Below, piece by piece: positions 48,157 through 60,736 of a stretch of 64,000 nt of DNA; the stretch's first letter is position 1; each line of letters begins with the position of its first letter. Both the position numbers and the translations under genes were made by a program. A model generated the notes under the pieces. That model was not told where the DNA came from. It made no database searches and was given only the letters and a program-made list of their open reading frames with translations. This stretch comes from Thuidium tamariscinum (lineage: Eukaryota; Streptophyta; Bryopsida; Hypnales; Thuidiaceae), in contig OX344755.2 of assembly GCA_947034885.2 (NCBI GenBank), positions 28,217,052-28,281,051 of the forward strand, given 5' to 3'.

Positions 48157-50496
48157 ATTTGTCTTGCAACTGAGAAGTTTGCGCGTCTTGATATCAACTA
48201 AACACCTCGGAGATTTCCTCGGCCACGAGAGTAACTCCGTAGGCTCTTGAATGGTGTGCATTTTTGAATTTTAATGGCATTGAATTTCACAGCATATTTT
48301 TTGTAGTAATTCTATAGAACAGGATTAGATATTACAATGTGATCAAGTTGAATTTGTCTTGCAACTGAGAAGTTTACGCGTCTTGATATCAACTAAACAA
48401 CGAGGAGATTTCCCCGGCCAAGGGACCAACTCCGTAGGCTCTTGAATGGTGTGCATTTTTGAATTTTAATCGCATTGAATTTCACAGCATATTTTTTGTA
48501 GTAATTCTATAGAACTGGATTAGATATTACAATGTGATCACGTTGAATTTGTCTTGCAACTAAGAAGTTTGCGCGTCTTGATATCAACTAAACACCTCGG
48601 AGATTTCCTCGGCCACGAGAGTAACTCCGTAGGCTCTTGAATGGTGTGCATTTTTGAATTTTAATCGCATTGAATTTCACAGCATATTTTTTGTAGTAAT
48701 TCTATAGAACTGGATTAGATATTACAATGTGATCACGTTGAATTTGTCTTGCAACTGAGAAGTTTACGCGTCTTGATATCAACTAAACAACGAGGAGATT
48801 TCCCCGGCCAAGGGACCAACTCCGTAGGCTCTTGAATGGTGTGCATTTTTCAATTTTAATGGCATTGAATTTCACAGCATATTTTTTGTAGTAATTCTAT
48901 AGAACTGGATTAGATATTACAATGTGATCACGTTGAATTTGTCTTGCAACTCAGAAGTTTGCGCGTCTTGATATCAACTAAACACCTCGGAGATTTCCTC
49001 GGCCACGAGAGTAACTCCGTAGGCTCTTGAATGGTGTGCATTTTTGAATTTTAATCGCATTGAATTTCACAGCATATTTTTTGTAGTAATTCTATAGAAC
49101 TGGATTAGATATTACAATGTGATCACGTTGAATTTGTCTTGCAACTGAGAAGTTTACGCGTCTTGATATCAACTAAACAACGAGGAGATTTCCCCGGCCA
49201 AGGGACCAACTCCGTAGGCTCTTGAATGGTGTGCATTTTTCAATTTTAATGGCATTGAATTTCACAGCATATTTTTTGTAGTAATTCTATAGAACTGGAT
49301 TAGATATTACAATGTGATCACGTTGAATTTGTCTTGCAACTAAGAAGTTTGCGCGTCTTGATATCAACTAAACACCTCGGAGATTTCCTCGGCCACGAGA
49401 GTAACTCCGTAGGCTCTTGAATGGTGTGCATTTTTGAATTTTAATCGCATTGAATTTCACAGCATATTTTTTGTAGTAATTCTATAGAACTGGATTAGAT
49501 ATTACAATGTGATCACGTTGAATTTGTCTTGCAACTGAGAAGTTTACGCGTCTTGATATCAACTAAACAACGAGGAGATTTCCCCGGCCAAGGGACCAAC
49601 TCCGTAGGCTCTTGAATGGTGTGCATTTTTCAATTTTAATGGCATTGAATTTCACAGCATATTTTTTGTAGTAATTCTATAGAACTGGATTAGATATTAC
49701 AATGTGATCACGTTGAATTTGTCTTGCAACTAAGAAGTTTGCGCGTCTTGATATCAACTAAACACCTCGGAGATTTCCTCGGCCACGAGAGTAACTCCGT
49801 AGGCTCTTGAATGGTGTGCATTTTTGAATTTTAATCGCATTGAATTTCACAGCATATTTTTTGTAGTAATTCTATAGAACTGGATTAGATATTACAATGT
49901 GATCACGTTGAATTTGTCTTGCAACTGAGAAGTTTACGCGTCTTGATATCAACTAAACAACGAGGAGATTTCCCCGGCCAAGGGACCAACTCCGTAGGCT
50001 CTTGAATGGTGTGCATTTTTGAATTTTAATCGCATTGAATTTCACAGCATATTTTTTGTAGTAATTCTATAGAACTGGATTAGATATTACAATGTGATCA
50101 CGTTGAATTTGTCTTGCAACTGAGAAGTTTGCGCGTCTTGATATCAACTAAACACCTCGGAGATTTCCTCGGCCACGAGAGTAACTCCGTAGGCTCTTGA
50201 ATGGTGTGCATTTTTGAATTTTAATCGCATTGAATTTCACAGCATATTTTTTGTAGTAATTCTATAGAACTGGATTAGATATTACAATGTGATCACGTTG
50301 AATTTGTCTTGCAACTGAGAAGTTTACGCGTCTTGATATCAACTAAACAACGAGGAGATTTCCCCGGCCAAGGGACCAACTCCGTAGGCTCTTGAATGGT
50401 GTGCATTTTTCAATTTTAATGGCATTGAATTTCACAGCATATTTTTTGTAGTAATTCTATAGAACTGGATTAGATATTACAATGTGATCGTTTTGA
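48157..50496 (+). repeat. 12-monomer unit T P R Q S Q R Q R P S Q'
   Basis: 2340 bp. The T has gaacagg together with gatcaag, so it combines the T body with the U end. A strict A/B alternation follows (P R Q S Q R Q R P S Q'), the clearest dimeric stretch in the window. Monomer 48937 has a private caactcag. Confidence 0.8.
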
Positions 50497-52886
50497 ATTT
50501 GTCTTGCAACTGAGAAGTTTGCGCGTCTTGATATCAACTAAACAACGAGGAGATTTCCTCGGCCACGAGAGTAACTCCGTAGGCTCTTGAATGGTGTGCA
50601 TTTTTGAATTTTAATGGCATTGAATTTCACAGCATATTTTTTGTAGTAATTCTATAGAACAGGATTAGATATTACAATGTGATCAAGTTGAATTTGTCTT
50701 GCAACTGAGAAGTTTACGCGTCTTGATATCAACTAAACAACGAGGAGATTTCCCCGGCCAAGGGACCAACTCCGTAGGCTCTTGAATGGTGTGCATTTTT
50801 GAATTTTAATCGCATTGAATTTCACAGCATATTTTTTGTAGTAATTCTATAGAACTGGATTAGATATTACAATGTGATCACGTTGAATTTGTCTTGCAAC
50901 TAAGAAGTTTGCGCGTCTTGATATCAACTAAACACCTCGGAGATTTCCTCGGCCACGAGAGTAACTCCGTAGGCTCTTGAATGGTGTGCATTTTTGAATT
51001 TTAATCGCATTGAATTTCACAGCATATTTTTTGTAGTAATTCTATAGAACTGGATTAGATATTACAATGTGATCACGTTGAATTTGTCTTGCAACTGAGA
51101 AGTTTACGCGTCTTGATATCAACTAAACAACGAGGAGATTTCCCCGGCCAAGGGACCAACTCCGTAGGCTCTTGAATGGTGTGCATTTTTGAATTTTAAT
51201 CGCATTGAATTTCACAGCATATTTTTTGTAGTAATTCTATAGAACTGGATTAGATATTACAATGTGATCACGTTGAATTTGTCTTGCAACTGAGAAGTTT
51301 ACGCGTCTTGATATCAACTAAACAACGAGGAGATTTCCCCGGCCAAGGGACCAACTCCGTAGGCTCTTGAATGGTGTGCATTTTTCAATTTTAATGGCAT
51401 TGAATTTCACAGCATATTTTTTGTAGTAATTCTATAGAACTGGATTAGATATTACAATGTGATCACGTTGAATTTGTCTTGCAACTGAGAAGTTTACGCG
51501 TCTTGATATCAACTAAACAACGAGGAGATTTCCCCGGCCAAGGGACCAACTCCGTAGGCTCTTGAATGGTGTGCATTTTTCAATTTTAATGGCATTGAAT
51601 TTCACAGCATATTTTTTGTAGTAATTCTATAGAACTGGATTAGATATTACAATGTGATCACGTTGAATTTGTCTTGCAACTAAGAAGTTTGCGCGTCTTG
51701 ATATCAACTAAACACCTCGGAGATTTCCTCGGCCACGAGAGTAACTCCGTAGGCTCTTGAATGGTGTGCATTTTTGAATTTTAATCGCATTGAATTTCAC
51801 AGCATATTTTTTGTAGTAATTCTATAGAACTGGATTAGATATTACAATGTGATCACGTTGAATTTGTCTTGCAACTGAGAAGTTTGCGCGTCTTGATATC
51901 AACTAAACACCTCGGAGATTTCCTCGGCCACGAGAGTAACTCCGTAGGCTCTTGAATGGTGTGCATTTTTGAATTTTAATCGCATTGAATTTCACAGCAT
52001 ATTTTTTGTAGTAATTCTATAGAACTGGATTAGATATTACAATGTGATCACGTTGAATTTGTCTTGCAACTGAGAAGTTTACGCGTCTTGATATCAACTA
52101 AACAACGAGGAGATTTCCCCGGCCAAGGGACCAACTCCGTAGGCTCTTGAATGGTGTGCATTTTTCAATTTTAATGGCATTGAATTTCACAGCATATTTT
52201 TTGTAGTAATTCTATAGAACTGGATTAGATATTACAATGTGATCTTTTTGAATTTGTCTTGCAACTGAGAAGTTTGCGCGTCTTGATATCAACTAAACAC
52301 CTCGGAGATTTCCTCGGCCACGAGAGTAACTCCGTAGGCTCTTGAATGGTGTGCATTTTTGAATTTTAATGGCATTGAATTTCACAGCATATTTTTTGTA
52401 GTAATTCTATAGAACAGGATTAGATATTACAATGTGATCAAGTTGAATTTGTCTTGCAACTGAGAAGTTTACGCGTCTTGATATCAACTAAACAACGAGG
52501 AGATTTCCCCGGCCAAGGGACCAACTCCGTAGGCTCTTGAATGGTGTGCATTTTTGAATTTTAATCGCATTGAATTTCACAGCATATTTTTTGTAGTAAT
52601 TCTATAGAACTGGATTAGATATTACAATGTGATCACGTTGAATTTGTCTTGCAACTAAGAAGTTTGCGCGTCTTGATATCAACTAAACACCTCGGAGATT
52701 TCCTCGGCCACGAGAGTAACTCCGTAGGCTCTTGAATGGTGTGCATTTTTGAATTTTAATCGCATTGAATTTCACAGCATATTTTTTGTAGTAATTCTAT
52801 AGAACTGGATTAGATATTACAATGTGATCACGTTGAATTTGTCTTGCAACTGAGAAGTTTACGCGTCTTGATATCAACTAAACAAC
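50497..52886 (+). repeat. Last units before the gap: 9-monomer unit and start of the next
   Basis: First a recombinant with A-left and B-right halves and a gatcaag end (50497), then P R P Q Q R S Q. The last Q ends gatcttttt, a form seen once. A new unit T P R P starts at 52252 and is cut by the gap after the first 50 bases of its fourth monomer. Confidence 0.8.
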
Positions 52887-53086
52887 NNNNNNNNNNNNNN
52901 NNNNNNNNNNNNNNNNNNNNNNNNNNNNNNNNNNNNNNNNNNNNNNNNNNNNNNNNNNNNNNNNNNNNNNNNNNNNNNNNNNNNNNNNNNNNNNNNNNNN
53001 NNNNNNNNNNNNNNNNNNNNNNNNNNNNNNNNNNNNNNNNNNNNNNNNNNNNNNNNNNNNNNNNNNNNNNNNNNNNNNNNNNNNNN
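52887..53086. other. Assembly gap, 200 N
   Basis: Exactly 200 N lie inside a monomer. The left flank stops at monomer position 50 and the right flank resumes at position 150. If the repeat were uninterrupted the missing length would be 99 + 195n bp, and 200 does not fit that series. The N count is therefore most likely a placeholder, not a measured size. The subfamily changes across the gap, so the missing piece may be large. Confidence 0.97.
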
Positions 53087-53327
53087 GTAATTCTGTAGAA
53101 CTGGATTAGATATTACAATGTGATCACGTTGAATTTGTCTTGCAACTGGGAAGTTTACGCGTCTTGATATCAACTAAACAACGAGGAGATTTCCTCGGCC
53201 AAGAGACCAACTCCGTAGGCTCTTGAATGGTGTGCATTTTTGAATTTTAATCGCATTGAATTTCACAGCATATTTTCTGTAGTAATTCTATAGAACTGGA
53301 TTAGATATTACAATGTGATCACGTTGA

Positions 53328-55276
53328 ATTTGTATTGCAACTGAGAAGTTTGCGCGTCTTGATATCAACTAAACACCTCGGAGATTTCCTCGGCCACGAG
53401 AGTAACTCCGTAGGCTCTTGAATGGTGTGCATTTTTGAATTTTAATCACATTGAATTTCACAGCATATTTTTTGTAGTAATTCTGTAGAACTGGATTAGA
53501 TATTACAATGTGATCACGTTGAATTTGTCTTGCAACTGGGAAGTTTACGCGTCTTGATATCAACTAAACAACGAGGAGATTTCCCCGGCCAAGAGACCAA
53601 CTCCGTAGGCTCTTGAATGGTGTGCATTTTTGAATTTTAATCGCATTGAATTTCACAGCATATTTTTTGTAGTAATTCTATTGAACTGGATTAGATATTA
53701 CAATGTGATCACGTTGAATTTGTCTTGCAACTGGGAAGTTTACGCGTCTTGATATCAACTAAACAACGAGGAGATTTCCCCGGCCAAGAGACCAACTCCG
53801 TAGGCTCTTGAATGGTGTGCATTTTTGAATTTTAATCGCATTGAATTTCACAGCATATTTTTCGTAGTAATTCTATAGAACTGGATTAGATATTACAATG
53901 TGATCACGTTGAATTTGTCTTGCAACTGAGAAGTTTGCGCGTCTTGATATCAACTAAACACCTCGGAGATTTCCTCGGCCACGAGAGTAACTCCGTAGGC
54001 TCTTGAATGCTGTGCATTTTTGAATTTTAATCGCATTGAATTTCACAGCATATTTTTTGTAGTAATTCTATAGAACTGGATTAGATATTACAATGTGATC
54101 ACGTTGAATTTGTATTGCAACTGAGAAGTTTGCGCGTCTTGATATCAACTAAACACCTCGGAGATTTCCTCGGCCACGAGAGTAACTCCGTAGGCTCTTG
54201 AATGGTGTGCATTTTTGAATTTAATCGCATTGAATTTCACAGCATATTTTTTGTAGTAATTCTATAGAACTGGATTAGATATTACAATGTGATCACGTTG
54301 AATTTGTCTTGCAACTGGGAAGTTTACGCGTCTTGATATCAACTAAACAACGAGGAGATTTCCCCGGCCAAGAGACCGACTCCGTAGGCTCTTGAATGGT
54401 GTGCATTTTTGAATTTTAATCGCATTGAATTTCACAGCATATTTTTTGTAGTAATTCTATAGAACTGGATTAGATATTACAATGTGATCACGTTGAATTT
54501 GTCTTGCAACTGAGAAGTTTGCGCGTCTTGATATCAACTAAACACCTCGGAGATTTCCTCGGCCACGAGAGTAACTCCGTAGGCTCTTGAATGGTGTGCA
54601 TTTTTGAATTTTAATCGCATTGAATTTCACAGCATATTTTTTGTATTAATTCTGTAGAACTGGATTAGATATTACAATGTGATCACGTTGAATTTGTATT
54701 GCAACTGAGAAGTTTGCGCGTCTTGATATCAACTAAACACCTCGGAGATTTCCTCGGCCACGAGAGTAACTCCGTAGGCTCTTGAATGGTGTGCATTTTT
54801 GAATTTTAATCGCATTGAATTTCACAGCATATTTTTTGTAGTAATTCTATAGAACTGGATTAGATATTACAATGTGATCACGTTGAATTTGTATTGCAAC
54901 TGAGAAGTTTGCGCGTCTTGATATCAACTAAACACCTCGAAGATTTCCTCGGCCACGAGAGTAACTCCGTAGGCTCTTGAATGGTGTGCATTTTTGAATT
55001 TTAATCGCATTGAATTTCACAGCATATTTTTTGTAGTAATTCTATAGAACTGGATTAGATATTACAATGTGATCACGTTGAATTTGTATTGCAACTGAGA
55101 AGTTTGCGCGTCTTGATATCAACTAAACACCTCGGAGATTTCCTCGGCCACGAGAGTAACTCCGTAGGCTCTTGAATGGTGTGCATTTTTGAATTTTAAT
55201 CGCATTGAATTTCACAGCATATTTTTTGTAGTAATTCTATAGAACTGGATTAGATATTACAATGTGATCACGTTGA
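53328..55276 (+). repeat. Right array: 10-monomer unit (1949 bp)
   Basis: Begins with a class B monomer having atttgtattg, aatcacatt and ttctgtagaa. Then follow two A monomers with caactggga (one with ttctattgaa, one with tttttcgtag), B with gaatgctg, a 194-bp B, A with gagaccgac, B with gtattaattc, and three further atttgtattg B monomers, one with cctcgaag. The next unit at 55277 repeats this order with one B monomer fewer. Confidence 0.85.
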
Positions 55277-57030
55277 ATTTGTATTGCAACTGAGAAGTTT
55301 GCGCGTCTTGATATCAACTAAACACCTCGGAGATTTCCTCGGCCACGAGAGTAACTCCGTAGGCTCTTGAATGGTGTGCATTTTTGAATTTTAATCACAT
55401 TGAATTTCACAGCATATTTTTTGTAGTAATTCTGTAGAACTGGATTAGATATTACAATGTGATCACGTTGAATTTGTCTTGCAACTGGGAAGTTTACGCG
55501 TCTTGATATCAACTAAACAACGAGGAGATTTCCCCGGCCAAGAGACCAACTCCGTAGGCTCTTGAATGGTGTGCATTTTTGAATTTTAATCGCATTGAAT
55601 TTCACAGCATATTTTTTGTAGTAATTCTATTGAACTGGATTAGATATTACAATGTGATCACGTTGAATTTGTCTTGCAACTGGGAAGTTTACGCGTCTTG
55701 ATATCAACTAAACAACGAGGAGATTTCCCCGGCCAAGAGACCAACTCCGTAGGCTCTTGAATGGTGTGCATTTTTGAATTTTAATCGCATTGAATTTCAC
55801 AGCATATTTTTCGTAGTAATTCTATAGAACTGGATTAGATATTACAATGTGATCACGTTGAATTTGTCTTGCAACTGAGAAGTTTGCGCGTCTTGATATC
55901 AACTAAACACCTCGGAGATTTCCTCGGCCACGAGAGTAACTCCGTAGGCTCTTGAATGCTGTGCATTTTTGAATTTTAATCGCATTGAATTTCACAGCAT
56001 ATTTTTTGTAGTAATTCTATAGAACTGGATTAGATATTACAATGTGATCACGTTGAATTTGTATTGCAACTGAGAAGTTTGCGCGTCTTGATATCAACTA
56101 AACACCTCGGAGATTTCCTCGGCCACGAGAGTAACTCCGTAGGCTCTTGAATGGTGTGCATTTTTGAATTTAATCGCATTGAATTTCACAGCATATTTTT
56201 TGTAGTAATTCTATAGAACTGGATTAGATATTACAATGTGATCACGTTGAATTTGTCTTGCAACTGGGAAGTTTACGCGTCTTGATATCAACTAAACAAC
56301 GAGGAGATTTCCCCGGCCAAGAGACCGACTCCGTAGGCTCTTGAATGGTGTGCATTTTTGAATTTTAATCGCATTGAATTTCACAGCATATTTTTTGTAG
56401 TAATTCTATAGAACTGGATTAGATATTACAATGTGATCACGTTGAATTTGTCTTGCAACTGAGAAGTTTGCGCGTCTTGATATCAACTAAACACCTCGGA
56501 GATTTCCTCGGCCACGAGAGTAACTCCGTAGGCTCTTGAATGGTGTGCATTTTTGAATTTTAATCGCATTGAATTTCACAGCATATTTTTTGTATTAATT
56601 CTGTAGAACTGGATTAGATATTACAATGTGATCACGTTGAATTTGTATTGCAACTGAGAAGTTTGCGCGTCTTGATATCAACTAAACACCTCGGAGATTT
56701 CCTCGGCCACGAGAGTAACTCCGTAGGCTCTTGAATGGTGTGCATTTTTGAATTTTAATCGCATTGAATTTCACAGCATATTTTTTGTAGTAATTCTATA
56801 GAACTGGATTAGATATTACAATGTGATCACGTTGAATTTGTATTGCAACTGAGAAGTTTGCGCGTCTTGATATCAACTAAACACCTCGAAGATTTCCTCG
56901 GCCACGAGAGTAACTCCGTAGGCTCTTGAATGGTGTGCATTTTTGAATTTTAATCGCATTGAATTTCACAGCATATTTTTTGTAGTAATTCTATAGAACT
57001 GGATTAGATATTACAATGTGATCACGTTGA
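55277..57030 (+). repeat. Right array: 9-monomer unit (1754 bp)
   Basis: Same order and the same rare bases as 53328-55276 (ttctattgaa, tttttcgtag, gaatgctg, the one-base deletion, gagaccgac, gtattaattc, cctcgaag). It lacks the single plain atttgtattg B monomer that sits at 55082 in the previous unit. The two units therefore differ by exactly one monomer. Confidence 0.85.
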
Positions 57031-59371
57031 ATTTGTATTGCAACTGAGAAGTTTGCGCGTCTTGATATCAACTAAACACCTCGGAGATTTCCTCGGCCAC
57101 GAGAGTAACTCCGTAGGCTCTTGAATGGTGTGCATTTTTGAATTTTAATCACATTGAATTTCACAGCATATTTTTTGTAGTAATTCTGTAGAACTGGATT
57201 AGATATTACAATGTGATCACGTTGAATTTGTCTTGCAACTGGGAAGTTTACGCGTCTTGATATCAACTAAACAACGAGGAGATTTCCTCGGCCAATAGAC
57301 CAACTCCGTAGGCTCTTGAATGGTGTGCATTTTTGAATTTTAATCGCATTGAATTTCACAGCATATTTTTTGTAGTAATTCTGTAGAACTGGATTAGATA
57401 TTACAATGTGATCACGTTGAATTTGTCTTGCAACTGGGAAGTTTACGCGTCTTGATATCAACTAAACAACGAGGAGATTTCCTCGGCCAATAGACCAACT
57501 CCGTAGGCTCTTGAATGGTGTGCATTTTTGAATTTTAATCGCATTGAATTTCACAGCATATTTTCTGTAGTAATTCTATAGAACTGGATTAGATATTACA
57601 ATGTGATCACGTTGAATTTGTATTGCAACTGAGAAGTTTGCGCGTCTTGATATCAACTAAACACCTCGGAGATTTCCTCGGCCACGAGAGTAACTCCGTA
57701 GGCTCTTGAATGGTGTGCATTTTTGAATTTTAATCACATTGAATTTCACAGCATATTTTTTGTAGTAATTCTGTAGAACTGGATTAGATATTACAATGTG
57801 ATCACGTTGAATTTGTCTTGCAACTGGGAAGTTTACGCGTCTTGATATCAACTAAACAACGAGGAGATTTCCCCGGCCAAGAGACCAACTCCGTAGGCTC
57901 TTGAATGGTGTGCATTTTTGAATTTTAATCGCATTGAATTTCACAGCATATTTTTTGTAGTAATTCTATTGAACTGGATTAGATATTACAATGTGATCAC
58001 GTTGAATTTGTCTTGCAACTGAGAAGTTTGCGCGTCTTGATATCAACTAAACACCTCGGAGATTTCCTCGGCCACGAGAGTAACTCCGTAGGCTCTTGAA
58101 TGGTGTGCATTTTTGAATTTTAATCGCATTGAATTTCACAGCATATTTTTTGTAGTAATTCTATAGAACTGGATTAGATATTACAATGTGATCACGTTGA
58201 ATTTGTATTGCAACTGAGAAGTTTGCGCGTCTTGATATCAACTAAACACCTCGGAGATTTCCTCGGCCACGAGAGTAACTCCGTAGGCTCTTGAATGGTG
58301 TGCATTTTTGAATTTTAATCGCATTGAATTTCACAGCATATTTTTTTGTAGTAATTCTATAGAACTGGATTAGATATTACAATGTGATCACGTTGAATTT
58401 GTCTTGCAACTGAGAAGTTTGCGCGTCTTGATATCAACTAAACACCTCGGAGATTTCCTCGGCCACGAGAGTAACTCCGTAGGCTCTTGAATGGTGTGCA
58501 TTTTTGAATTTTAATCGCATTGAATTTCACAGCATATTTTTTGTATTAATTCTGTAGAACTGGATTAGATATTACAATGTGATCACGTTGAATTTGTATT
58601 GCAACTGAGAAGTTTGCGCGTCTTGATATCAACTAAACACCTCGGAGATTTCCTCGGCCACGAGAGTAACTCCGTAGGCTCTTGAATGGTGTGCATTTTT
58701 GAATTTTAATCGCATTGAATTTCACAGCATATTTTTTGTATTAATTCTGTAGAACTGGATTAGATATTACAATGTGATCACGTTGAATTTGTATTGCAAC
58801 TGAGAAGTTTGCGCGTCTTGATATCAACTAAACACCTCGGAGATTTCCTCGGCCACGAGAGTAACTCCGTAGGCTCTTGAATGGTGTGCATTTTTGAATT
58901 TTAATCGCATTGAATTTCACAGCATATTTTTTGTAGTAATTCTATAGAACTGGATTAGATATTACAATGTGATCACGTTGAATTTGTCTTGCAACTGAGA
59001 AGTTTGCGCGTCTTGATATCAACTAAACACCTCGGAGATTTCCTCGGCCACGAGAGTAACTCCGTAGGCTCTTGAATGGTGTGCATTTTTGAATTTTAAT
59101 CGCATTGAATTTCACAGCATATTTTTTGTAGTAATTCTATAGAACTGGATTAGATATTACAATGTGATCACGTTGAATTTGTATTGCAACTGAGAAGTTT
59201 GCGCGTCTTGATATCAACTAAACACCTCGGAGATTTCCTCGGCCACGAGAGTAACTCCGTAGGCTCTTGAATGGTGTGCATTTTTGAATTTTAATCGCAT
59301 TGAATTTCACAGCATATTTTTTGTAGTAATTCTATAGAACTGGATTAGATATTACAATGTGATCACGTTGA
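57031..59371 (+). repeat. Right array: 12-monomer unit (2341 bp)
   Basis: Begins with the aatcacatt B monomer. Two A-left monomers with ggccaatagacc follow (57226, 57421; the second has ttttctgtag), then aatcacatt B, A with ttctattgaa, and B monomers of both atttgtcttg and atttgtattg kinds. Two carry gtattaattc (58397, 58592). One monomer (58201) has an extra T in the T run before gtag. The first seven positions recur at 59372 and, with changes, at 60737. Confidence 0.8.
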
Positions 59372-60736
59372 ATTTGTATTGCAACTGAGAAGTTTGCGCG
59401 TCTTGATATCAACTAAACACCTCGGAGATTTCCTCGGCCACGAGAGTAACTCCGTAGGCTCTTGAATGGTGTGCATTTTTGAATTTTAATCACATTGAAT
59501 TTCACAGCATATTTTTTGTAGTAATTCTATAGAACTGGATTAGATATTACAATGTGATCACGTTGAATTTGTCTTGCAACTGGGAAGTTTACGCGTCTTG
59601 ATATCAACTAAACAACGAGGAGATTTCCTCGGCCAATAGACCAACTCCGTAGGCTCTTGAATGGTGTGCATTTTTGAATTTTAATCGCATTGAATTTCAC
59701 AGCATATTTTTTGTAGTAATTCTGTAGAACTGGATTAGATATTACAATGTGATCACGTTGAATTTGTCTTGCAACTGGGAAGTTTACGCGTCTTGATATC
59801 AACTAAACAACGAGGAGATTTCCTCGGCCAATAGACCAACTCCGTAGGCTCTTGAATGGTGTGCATTTTTGAATTTTAATCGCATTGAATTTCACAGCAT
59901 ATTTTCTGTAGTAATTCTATAGAACTGGATTAGATATTACAATGTGATCACGTTGAATTTGTATTGCAACTGAGAAGTTTGCGCGTCTTGATATCAACTA
60001 AACACCTCGGAGATTTCCTCGGCCACGAGAGTAACTCCGTAGGCTCTTGAATGGTGTGCATTTTTGAATTTTAATCACATTGAATTTCACAGCATATTTT
60101 TTGTAGTAATTCTGTAGAACTGGATTAGATATTACAATGTGATCACGTTGAATTTGTCTTGCAACTGGGAAGTTTACGCGTCTTGATATCAACTAAACAA
60201 CGAGGAGATTTCCCCGGCCAAGAGACCAACTCCGTAGGCTCTTGAATGGTGTGCATTTTTGAATTTTAATCGCATTGAATTTCACAGCATATTTTTTGTA
60301 GTAATTCTATTGAACTGGATTAGATATTACAATGTGATCACGTTGAATTTGTCTTGCAACTGAGAAGTTTGCGCGTCTTGATATCAACTAAACACCTCGG
60401 AGATTTCCTCGGCCACGAGAGTAACTCCGTAGGCTCTTGAATGGTGTGCATTTTTGAATTTTAATCGCATTGAATTTCACAGCATATTTTTTGTAGTAAT
60501 TCTATAGAACTGGATTAGATATTACAATGTGATCACGTTGAATTTGTATTGCAACTGAGAAGTTTGCGCGTCTTGATATCAACTAAACACCTCGGAGATT
60601 TCCTCGGCCACGAGAGTAACTCCGTAGGCTCTTGAATGGTGTGCATTTTTGAATTTTAATCGCATTGAATTTCACAGCATATTTTTTGTAGTAATTCTAT
60701 AGAACTGGATTAGATATTACAATGTGATCACGTTGA
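59372..60736 (+). repeat. Right array: 7-monomer unit (1365 bp)
   Basis: aatcacatt B, two ggccaatagacc monomers, aatcacatt B, A with ttctattgaa, B, B. Equal to the first seven monomers of 57031-59371. The first monomer here has ttctatagaa where the other copy has ttctgtagaa. Confidence 0.8.

Larger units (their letters stand above)
1..52886 (+). repeat. Tandem satellite array, 195-bp monomer, left subfamily
   Basis: The sequence beginning atttgtcttgcaact recurs every 195 bp from base 1 to the N run, always in the same orientation. Base 1 is used as monomer position 1. There are 271 complete monomers and one cut by the gap at its position 50. Ten monomers lack one base and one has an extra base. 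This matches the position of the last start, 52837, which is 9 bp short of perfect register. Monomers fall into class A and class B plus recombinants, arranged in higher-order units. Typical neighbours differ at about 5 to 12 sites, whereas equivalent monomers of different units are nearly identical, as expected for higher-order repeat satellites. A centromeric or pericentromeric role is inferred from size, purity and organisation; nothing in the sequence proves it. Confidence 0.98.

Noticed and set aside
52844..53173. Two reading frames that run through the N block
   Set aside because: They are open only because N cannot be read as a stop.
53369..53563. 64-codon minus-strand reading frames beginning with I-S-R-R-V-N after a TTG, repeated through 53369-62531
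   Set aside because: 195 is divisible by three, so the frame is the same in each monomer and simply runs from one stop to the next, giving a length of exactly one monomer. The start is TTG, and the sequence is the satellite itself.
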